NCBI GenBank assembly: GCA_035236585.1
Contig: CP141128.1
Span: 33,710,684 to 33,774,683, forward strand
Source of the DNA: Warburgia ugandensis
Lineage: Eukaryota > Streptophyta > Magnoliopsida > Canellales > Canellaceae
Direction: 5' to 3'
DNA: 64,000 nt
Every line of letters begins with the position of its first letter. Position 1 is the stretch's first letter. The notes under the pieces are model-generated. The model had not been told where the DNA came from and did not search any database. It was given only the letters and a program-made list of their open reading frames with translations. A program made the position numbers and the translations under genes. Shown piece after piece: positions 53,072 to 62,270 of this stretch.

Positions 53072-53379
53072 GTAGGAGTCTATCACTACTAGTTTTGTAA
53101 TGCATGCTATGTTTAAAATCATATGCTCTTAAAAACATGTGCATGTTCTAACAATCATGTTCAATATCGATATTAAAAACCACTGTCAAACCGGAATACT
53201 GACGACTTAAGGAATAGCATAATCCAAGTCGAAAGTATCATATATCATAAACATAATGATATGAATAAGATGCTCCACTGAATCCAACTCATGGATATCT
53301 GGTATGGTCGACCAACCTCATGTCATGTCATATGCAATGCAAGTAAATCCTCAAACCATAGGGCCCAACTATGCCCACG

Positions 53380-53545
53380 ACCTCGCCGCCGTGTGGTCCC
53401 TGTGTACCTAGGGACACAGGGTCATATACCTCCATGGGACATATGACACTTCGACCCAGTGCCGTGACACTAGTGGTAGCCCCCTGTACCACATGCAGTC
53501 GAAGCAGGGACATGCCCTTTTTGAGCGTTGTACCCATTCCACCTA
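53380..53545 (-). other. Conserved GC-rich block in solo LTR 1
   Basis: Reverse complement closely matches 59045-59225 of solo LTR 2 at much higher identity than the surrounding LTR. It corresponds in place to the gcccaaagagaggc block of B-type LTRs. Confidence 0.6.
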
Positions 53546-54983
53546 ATAGTGGTAGAGGCTGGGAGGCCACCCCAGACCCCTTGACATAGCGCCCACGTGC
53601 TTATTAGCCCAAATCATATATGGTCAAACAAGCAAAAACCTCTTTTTCAAAACCTATCCTCTTTGGGTCCCTCACAACTGCCTACCCAGCGTCTTTTGGG
53701 CACTCCAGTGTCTTTTGGTAACCCTCAAGGACATGCAGTTTTTCAAGAACTCAATGCTCACAAATCATGCAATATATGCAATTGTTTGCAAAACATGTCT
53801 ATGCATAATGTATTTATCATATGCATGCTGAATTCATTTATATGCTAAACAAGTCATAAAATAAGTCATGCTAAACAAGTCATATAATTCATACTTAGAA
53901 CATGCATTCAAAACAATCATGGGCTCTCTCTGTTTTTGTTAAAAGTCTTGTAGCGATAGAGCACCTACCTCGAAGTATCCTGGAGTCGTGTCCTTCATCA
54001 CTCAACCCGTCCTTGGGTCTCATTTATAAACTCCTGGGCATGAATGGATACAAGGAATCCTCATCAATTTTGATCTATTTTTAGAAATTAGATCGCTAGA
54101 TTTGCCTTTTAAGGTTCATGGGTCCTTGCCTAATTTATTTGTCAGGCTAGATCCTGTGATGTGGATCTACTATTCCTTGGTTAACTCTGTAAATTGTCCT
54201 CTAATCCTAACTTTAAAGTCTCATTAGGTCCACGTGTCCTAGTTCCCAGGACACTCATGCATCTTGGTTGAATTGCGACCACCTCACATTCGTGCACGCC
54301 CAAAGGTCGTGCCAGGGACCGCGTTCTGCATGCGCACATGCATGCTCAAGCGACGCGCTATAACGTGCATCCTGGACGGTATCACACGGACGCACCTTTG
54401 GTGTAGCATGGCACGTCTCAGCTCTCAGGGCACCTCGTGGATCTTGGTCGAGCCAGGACCAGTGCCTTGCGTCGCACGAGCACCCGAAGGTTGCACCAGG
54501 GACAGTGTACGCACTGTCGTACGCCTGGAACCCGTCCCAGGGACCCTGTCCCAGGCGCACATGGAGCATGGCGTCCCTGGGGTGCCTTGTTCGTGCAGAG
54601 CCGGTTGGAACCAGCTGGGTCATTTTTCGGCCAAGAAATCCAGCTGGGAAAAGGCTAGATCTTGCATGGATCTTGGCCGGGGGGAAGTGAAATGAAGAGA
54701 AGGGAAGGAGGGGCTTACCTGGGTAGCCGAGGACACCCTCCTTTGGGTGCTGCAGCTCCTCCTTTCCGCCTGAAAACCTTATCCTGCCGGAACTCGTGAA
54801 GCGGAAAAACCCCCAATGTTAAAACCGGAAAATATAAGAGAGGGGAATGGGGAGACGGGAATGGCCGGCCTGACTCAGGCCTGGTAGTTGTCGAAAATCA
54901 CAGAGAACTGGGTTTCCAATTTTTGCCAGAAACCCCAATCCTAAATGACTGGAAAATCGTGATTTTGAAGAGGGGGAGATAGG

Positions 54984-54993
54984 GCATTTTATA
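54984..54993 (-). promoter_or_regulatory. Probable TATA box of solo LTR 1
   Basis: Minus strand reads ctataaaatg, about 390 bp from the LTR start, just upstream of the likely transcription start. Confidence 0.5.
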
Positions 54994-55381
54994 GCCCTGC
55001 TATGGCGGTGCCGCCATTGGCTGTGGCAGATTTCTCTGGAAAAATCGGGAGAGGAGGGTTTCTGGAGAAATCTGAGGAGGAAGACGACAGGGGGTGCCGT
55101 TATCAAAGCGGCCCCCTACATTTTCGTTCCTTTTCGTTTTTCTGTTTAAATTACATAACTACCCCTGATCTTTAAATGGCCGTAACTTCTTCATTCGAAC
55201 TCCGTTTTTGGCATTCTTTGAGGCATTGGATTCCATTTTTCTAGTAGAATCTAATGGTACTAAGTTTCCTCTAAAATTTCTTCATATACTATTTTAAATA
55301 AGGTAAAACATTCAACATAGTTTATTTCCCATAGAATGTCCAATTTTTGTTAGAAATAGCATAAATTGCTCGGGCATTACA

Positions 55382-55386
55382 CTTGG
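55382..55386. repeat. Target site duplication of solo LTR 1, right
   Basis: cttgg, identical to 52659-52663. Confidence 0.93.
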
Positions 55387-56584
55387 CACAAGTCAACCCA
55401 CTTTGAGTCCTAGGTAGTTCCCAAACACAACATTTAAACTTAAAGTCATTTGATGATTCTTGGCACATTGTCTAAGCATGTTAAGAGCTTGAAGTTCCAT
55501 GATAAAATGTTAAAACATTCTATCCTCAGGAGTCCCTATGCACTGAGTCAGATCACCTCAAGTCCTGGGATGTTCACTAATACAATGTATAAACTTCTCA
55601 AACCATTGGATGATCCTTAGCACAATGTCCAAGCACTTTAAATGCTAGGAAGTGCCAGGGCACGATGTCAAAACAATACATGTCCTTAAAAGTCTGTAGG
55701 CATAAAATTAAATCACTTTCACTCTTGAAAATTTTGCAAACACGATGTCTAAAATTTTCAAGCTATTGGTTGATCATTGACACAATGTTTGTGAAATTTA
55801 AAAGCTGGAAAGTTGTATGGGACATTGTTAAGACATGACATGTCCTTGGAAGTATGTAGGCACAAAGTCAAATCACTTTTGAGTCCTGAGATGTTCCTAA
55901 ATACATTGTCTAAACTTTTCAAGCCATTGTATGATCCTTTTGGCACAATTTCTTAGGAATTTAAGAGTAAGGAAGTCCAAAACAGTGGCAAAACATTACT
56001 TGTCCATCGTAGTTGTTAGCCACAAAGTCAAATCACTTCAAGTCTTACATGTCCTTGGAAGTGCCTAAGCACAAAGTCAAATTCACTTCAAGTCTTGGAA
56101 AGTTTTCAAATACAATGCCTAAAATTTTCTAACCAGTGGATGATCCATGGAACAATGTTTAGGCACTTGAAATGCTTGGAAGTTCCAAGGCACAATGCTG
56201 ATACATTACATGTCCTTGGGTGTCCCCAAGCACAAAATCAAATCCCTTTGAGTCTTGAGAAGTTCCAAAGCACAATGTCTAAACTTTTCAAGCCATTAGA
56301 TGATCCTTGGCACAATGTCCAACACCTTAAATGATGGAAAGTCTCTAGGAATACATCAATAGAGTAAAAGTCCTTAGTAGCCCCTACAAACAAAATCAAC
56401 TTGCTTCAAGTCTAGGGAAGATTCCAAACAAATTTGTAAACTTTTCTAGCTATTGGATGATCCTTACACAATGTCTTAGAACATTAAGCATTGGAAAACA
56501 TCATAGTACAATGTTAAAACATTGTGTGTCCTTTGCAAGTCCCTAGGCACAATGTCGAATTACTTAGAGTCTGGGAAAGTTCCT
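55387..56584 (+). repeat. 160-bp satellite, block 2b
   Basis: Continuation of block 2a after the solo LTR insertion, about seven monomers, ending at 56584 where an LTR-like start (tgtaataatctttaattttg) begins. Confidence 0.9.
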
Positions 56585-57206
56585 TGTAATAATCTTTAAT
56601 TTTGAGATAATTTTTTGTCTAGTTATAATATATATTTAATTAAAATAAAGTAAAAAAAATGAATTTCTTGAAAATTTAATTCCAAGGAAGTAATTCCTTT
56701 GAAAACTCAAAAAATTTGAGTTCAAACTATAAAAAATGGAAAGTATGCATCTACACAAATCCATTTATATTAATTTTGTGCAAAACAGAGATCAAGGTGG
56801 AAAAATCCCAAAATTTTACTAATTTAAGGGCGTCAAAATTGATAATGACGCCTGTCGCCCATGACTTGACCCTGATGCGATGATGTAGGACTACTCGACA
56901 TGCGTGGAGTGGAGCTTGACACGTGGTGGGCCGAAGTGCCACGTGTTGGTGCTCTCTCTCATGTGGAGAAGCAACAAATAGAGAAAATAGGAGGGATGTG
57001 GGCTGCCAAAAGCAAGTAGAATCTAGGGACCCTTGAGCTCCCCCTTCACTCTGTTTGTTCCACTAGCATGGCAACTAGAGTGTCACACTCGACCAACTAT
57101 CACAAAACCTTTCTTTCCTCCCCGATGCCAATCACTGCCAAAACTCCCCTGGATTCTAGGCAGCCACTGAACCAAGGTTGCTGCTACCTACGCACCTAGA
57201 ACCCCC
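56585..57206 (+). repeat. Probable LTR start, interrupted by solo LTR 2
   Basis: tgtaataatctttaattttg resembles the starts of the B-type LTRs. AT-rich sequence follows, then a more GC-rich part with acacgtggtgggccg and ccacgtgttggtgctct segments (ACGT cores as in G-box elements). The segment resumes at 59908. No gene; frame 56751-56942 minus lacks motifs. Confidence 0.45.
57202..57206. repeat. Target site duplication of solo LTR 2, left
   Basis: ccccc, repeated at 59908-59912. Weak on its own because it is a homopolymer, but its place next to exact LTR ends supports it. Confidence 0.75.
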
Positions 57207-57632
57207 TGTAATGACTCCAATTTTGTAATATTGAAATTCCAAGTTTAGCAATGAAAAGTTCAGTTTTTAAAGAAAAGGGCATTTTAGTCATTTCACCATT
57301 CACCTTGACTGAACCCATAAATTTGGTCCTAAAATTGGTTCCATTAGATGTGTCTCGGAAAAAGGAATCCAACGAGACCAAAATCACCCAAAACAGAGTT
57401 AAAATGAGCAAGATATGGCCCTTTGAAGTTTAGGGGCAAAACTATAAATTTCACAAAAATGACTTAACCTGAAAAACACAGGTGCCCGTTTTGATACGGG
57501 CACCCCGTCGTCTTCAACCTCTAGAGGGTTCTAGAACGGCGTTGATTTGGAGAGAAATCACCGCCATTCTGGAGGTTTCTCCGCCGCCAATCAAAGGCGG
57601 TGAGAGCCCCCTCCAGAACCCTCTCTTAGCTC

Positions 57633-57640
57633 TATAAATA
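57633..57640 (+). promoter_or_regulatory. Probable TATA box of solo LTR 2
   Basis: tataaata about 430 bp into the LTR, inside the near-palindrome agctctataaatagagct. Confidence 0.6.
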
Positions 57641-58689
57641 GAGCTCTTGGGTGCCTCTAATGGCAGCCCAAAACGCTGGAGAAAACCGATCATGGAGCAG
57701 TGACCAAGAGGGGAAAACGTGGAGAGAAAACCAGCCATGAAATAGGTACGCTCAAAAACTCCCCAAACCCATCTCACCCATAGTCCTAGGCTCAGTTTCC
57801 CTAGGTTTTTGCATGAAAAACCATGGAGAATAGGCCTCTAGGGAGTTACCAAGGACCCTGGGACATCCCCAGGGCTGCACTAGGTCCTTAGGGACGAACC
57901 AGGGCATCCCAAGGATGCCCCGGTCCCCCAACGACGGAAACGCCCCTATCCAGACGAGACGCATCGAATGCGTTTGAAAGGAAACCAACGGGCGTGTCCG
58001 TAGATGCGCCCGCTAAAGAGGAAGACGGGCTGAGGAGCGCCACGCGTCTGCAGATGCGCCCGCTAAGGTGCACGCCGCAGACCCGCAGCACGCTAGCAGA
58101 ATGTCAACTTTGGTTACTTAAGGAAGCTGGGGCGCACGTAGCAGACACGCAGCGCCCTAGCATTCCGTCTTTTTATCTTTAAAACTCTATGTACATACGA
58201 CACTAAAACGCTTATAACTTGAGATCTAGAGCTCCGATTGAGGCACCGCAAAAGGCGTTGTGTCCATGTCGATGACGCTGACACATCCAAACCATAAAAT
58301 CCCTGATCAAGGCCCAATCAAAGGAGGGCATGACCCTTAGAATAGGATGGTGGCGCGTGGCCACTAGAACTTTGGAAAACTGAGGATACCAAGGCCCAAT
58401 TAGGACCTTAGGACACCCATAGGCATAGGGATGGACCCCTAATGCCTAAGTAATAAGACCCAACTGCTCTAAAGCCATAAAAGATAGGCTAAACTAACCT
58501 TGAGTCCCCAAACCATGTTCAGAAGCGTACGAGGACAAAAGGGTTAACGCGACCTAGCTAGGTGGGTGCTCTATCACTATTAGATTCTTTTAAAAGATCT
58601 ATTATTGTTTTGAGAACATATGTTATAAGTATATGACTTGTTTAGCATGACTTGATTCAGCATGCATATGATAAATGTTTTGTACATAG

Positions 58690-58841
58690 ACATGTTTCGT
58701 AAAAGATTGCATATACATTATGCACACATATGTTTTGTAAACAAGTGCATACATTGCATGATTTAACATGTTTCGTAAAAGATTGCATATACATTATGCA
58801 CACATATGTTTTGTAAACAAGTGCATACATTGCATGATTTA
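58690..58841. repeat. Perfect tandem duplication, 76-bp unit, two copies
   Basis: acatgtttcgtaaaagattg begins at 58690 and again at 58766; the two copies appear identical. The matching place in solo LTR 1 has one copy, so the duplication arose in this copy or its sublineage. Confidence 0.93.
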
Positions 58842-59044
58842 AGTACTTGCAAAGATTGCATGTCCTTGAGGGCTGCCAAAAGACGCTGGAGTACCGAGGG
58901 CCAAGTAGTTGTGAGGGACCCAAAGAGGACTGGTTTTGAATAGAGGTTTTTGGCTTATTTGATTGTACATGATTTGGGCTTGTAAGCTCATGGCTGCTAT
59001 GCCGAGGGGTGTGGGTTGGCCACCCAGCCTCTACCACTATTAGG

Positions 59045-59225
59045 TGGATGGGTACCATGCCCAAAAGGGGCATGTCCCTGCTTCAACTGCATGTGGTACA
59101 GGGGGCTACCACTGGTGTCACGGCACTGGGTCGAAGTGTCATATGCCCCGTGGAGGTATATGATCCTGTGTCCCTAGGTACCCAGGGACCACACTGCGGT
59201 GAGGTCGTGGGCATAGTGAGACCCT
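59045..59225 (+). other. Conserved GC-rich block in solo LTR 2
   Basis: Matches 53380-53545 in reverse. It includes a short perfect hairpin catgcccaaaaggggcatg (7-bp arms) near 59056-59075. Confidence 0.6.
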
Positions 59226-59541
59226 ATGGTTTCATGGATTTATGTGCATTGCATATGGCATGATATGAGGTTGGTCGACCATACCATACCATACTAGAGA
59301 TCCATGAGTTGGACTCCATGAAGCATCTATTGCATATCATGATGTCATCATATATATATATATATATATGATACTTTCAATTTTGGATTATGTGATCTTT
59401 TAAGTCATGAGTATTTAAGTTTGATTATGGATTCTTATACTGATATTGAACTCGAGTATTCAAACATACGCATATTTTGAATGAGCATATGATTTTAAAA
59501 CATCTCATGCATTTATAAAACTAGTAGTGATAGGCTCCTAC

Positions 59542-59560
59542 TGAGTATATTATATACTCA
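59542..59560 (+). other. Hairpin in solo LTR 2
   Basis: tgagtata and tatactca around a 3-base loop, about 350 bp before the LTR end; counterpart of 53053-53071. Confidence 0.7.
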
Positions 59561-59907
59561 CCCAATCCTCAACATTTTTCAGATACAAAGTAAATACTTA
59601 AGTGCAGGGAACGTTTGTACTAGGGGACACAGACTAAGTACAAGTAAGTAAACCCCTATCTTATCTTTCAATGTTACTTGATTGTAGTTACTCTCTAATA
59701 GCTGGGGGTGTGACTAACACTTTCTTGGGAATAATATTGATTTAAACTTTGCCATGGCTAAATAAATTGAGAACGTGTTTGGACACTCGGGGTTTTTATG
59801 AAAGGTTGTTTTCCAAATGAGAAAGATTTTCATGCATTTCGTATTTATAAAACAAGAGATCTCGCCTTTTTATCAAAATTGCATCATACAAAACCCGGGT
59901 CGTGACA

Positions 59908-61184
59908 CCCCCCCTCTCATCTCTCTGTTCTCTTCCTCCACATCAACCCAACGGGCACCAAAACAACCTAGTCCCATTCCTCTCTTCCTTGATTTTCTCC
60001 ACCTGTGGCACCCTAACAATGCTGATGCAACTTCTACCTAGAAAACCCCCTTTCATTTTGTTCTTCATCGGTCCAAGGCACCATCTAAAACCCACTTTCC
60101 CTTCTCCCCTTCTCCTCTCCTACTCTCTATCATTTTCTCCTTTTACAACCAACGCAACCTGACTCGCTGTGCCAGTCCTACACCCCCCTCCCTTGGCCTC
60201 CCCCCTTTTGCTTCCTACTCTGGCTAACACAGCTCAATAAGTGCCCCAACCTTGCTCACTCCTTATCCCCTATTCCTCTTCCTCCTTTGATGAGTTTGGC
60301 AATGTGAGGACCAAGTCCCATATGATATTTGTTGATCGGAGAAGATCTAACCATTGATCATGACTAGACCCTTAATTAGGTCAAATTGCTAGATCTATGA
60401 CCGATCTAACCATCCATCATGATCTAGTCATTGATAAATCTTTGAATGACAGATTTGAACATATCCCAAACATTCATTGCCATTTTCACTATCAATTGAT
60501 TCCCAAAAGTTAGATATGTGATCAATTTGTGAACCCTGCATGATCCAACCATTTGGTCACAACAACCTAGATCTATGGGTGATCTGATCCTTTCATAACA
60601 ATCTAACCCCTGATCAATCACCAAACATTATATCATTCACCAGTCCACCCCTATGAGACAATCCAACTGTTAATTAAACACTTAATGCATAGATCTATAA
60701 TCAATATACGCCCCAATTAGATCTGGATATAGATTTCACACCAGATGATCTGATATGTGATTAGATCCACCCCTTCATCTTAATCTAATCATATATTAGT
60801 GAAACATAATCCTACATTCATATCTGATTCAAGTATTAATTTTGATCTTACCATGGATCTATCACCAAATACCTAGAACAACAATATATCTAGCCCATTC
60901 CCAAGATCTGACCATTGATTGATCATGCTATGCCAAATCTGTGAGATCAAGCACTGTAGCTCTTTCTAATCTATACTGGTTCCACAGTTGGAGCTACAGA
61001 CTACCATATCTTTGCTTTCCCTATTAACTAATCAACAACAAAGACACAATCAGAGCCGTCCATAGATGGATCGATGACGAAACCTACAAATTGGTCAATT
61101 GATAATTTGAGCTAAAGGAGGTAAACATGATAAATGAGGATAAATGACATACGAGTAGGTGGATTAAGATTTGTTATTTTGGAA
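59908..61184 (+). repeat. Continuation of the LTR-like sequence after solo LTR 2
   Basis: Begins with the right target duplication (59908-59912), then a C/T-rich segment (to about 60290) and a long stretch rich in gatctaaccattgatcatg-type words like those in the middle of chromovirus LTRs (24600-25000, 44700-45300). No LTR end is seen before the spacer at 61185, so it is probably truncated. Frames 59817-60162 and 60424-60624 have no motif support. Confidence 0.45.
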
Positions 61185-62270
61185 AGTTTAATAACTACCC
61201 TATGTTTATAAGAATGACGTAGTGCAGATGATGATTTATGAAGTATTTTCTTTAATTATGGAAAATCATGGAAGCATGTGATTAATCTAGTGGTTATTTT
61301 GAGACACATTTCATTTTATCAAATAAAAAATGAATGAATAAATTTAAATACAGAATGTTAATGTTACCTTAGATGTACCACCCAAACAAAAGAATGGATG
61401 TCATGCTCTTTGATTGGAACTTATATATATATATATATGTTAGTTGATGATGGAAATACTTAAAAATATGATTTTACTTTGGACTAGCTACAGAAGCAAA
61501 TTGAACTTAAAATACTTGGTGTATCCAAATTATAATATTAAGGCAAAAGGGTAATCAAACTAATGACCATGGTTGAAATCTACATTTATGTGGACATCAC
61601 AATACCTTGAAAATAGTTGGTCTTTACAGATGCTTCTAACATATAAAGTGCTTGCACATTTGATACAATAACATTTGCAAGCTCAAATACTACGGAATGC
61701 TAATAAGTACTCAGTAACAAAGTAAAGATTTCAAACTGGCTCACAAGGTTGAACTATAGGAAGACCTAAGAAAATAGGCTAGAAGATGCCATACTCGTAG
61801 CTTAAGAACTTAAGAATGATGTAATGATTGGTCCCAAAATAAAAAAAAATTAATACATTAAACTCATACTTTTTTACTCAAGACTACAAGCTAGAGGAAA
61901 TAATCCTAAGGTCTTTGCAACCAAGAGATAGAATAACAATTTTGTTATCAATAGCCTTAATTAGGTTTATTTTAACCTAATTTTTTTGCTACTATTTGTT
62001 GAAATGAGTAAGCTACTAATATGTACAACTATAAATGATCGTATTCACATGAAATGACTCATATATAAACATAGAAAGGATCTCTAAATGCTGCGGACAA
62101 ATGCAATAGATATTTACAAGTGATGAACTGGAGTTATAACATGTTTGTCTTCACTAATAAAGGCTTTATCATCATTTAACTATGGTCCACATAGCGACAT
62201 AAACTTTTACTATATTGTTTAAAGATTTATCTTTTATAGTCATTGCATTGGATGAAAAAGCATCATCTTG
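61185..62270 (+). repeat. Spacer repeat, copy 2 (about 1.09 kb)
   Basis: Near-identical to 47985-49078 from aagtttaataa to catcatcttg, and like it followed by satellite. On the left it borders LTR-like sequence instead of inverted satellite. No gene. Confidence 0.88.

Larger units (their letters stand above)
52664..55381 (-). mobile_element. Solo LTR 1, chromovirus-type, minus strand, inside satellite
   Basis: A 2.72-kb LTR without internal region. On the minus strand it starts TGTAATGCCCGAGC and ends CCCGAGTCGTCACA. A perfect 5-bp target duplication proves it is a solo LTR, left by recombination between two LTRs. It has a TATA box, a hairpin and a GC-rich block shared with solo LTR 2. Open frames within it (53328-53589, 53597-53848, 54255-54695, 54819-55106) lack known domains; one pair resembles frames of the other solo LTR only because the DNA is shared. 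Confidence 0.93.
57207..59907 (+). mobile_element. Solo LTR 2, same family as solo LTR 1, plus strand
   Basis: A 2.70-kb LTR starting TGTAATGACTCC and ending CGGGTCGTGACA, without internal region, flanked by a 5-bp duplication. Length, ends, hairpin, GC-rich block and neighbouring words (for example ggttggtcgacc near 59270) match solo LTR 1 in reverse. It has a tandem duplication of 76 bp that solo LTR 1 lacks. Open frames (57514-57777, 57752-58091, 58657-59073, 59009-59263) show no known domain. Confidence 0.92.

Noticed and set aside
53328-53589. Frames that encode similar peptides in both solo LTRs (with 59009-59263)
   Set aside because: The similarity follows from shared LTR DNA and is present on both strands at 53328-53589. 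No start context, domain or codon pattern supports a protein.
54255-54695. Overlapping GC-rich frames of 120-143 residues in solo LTR 1
   Set aside because: Several frames on both strands are open at once in a GC-rich stretch, none has a known motif, and the segment lies inside an LTR.
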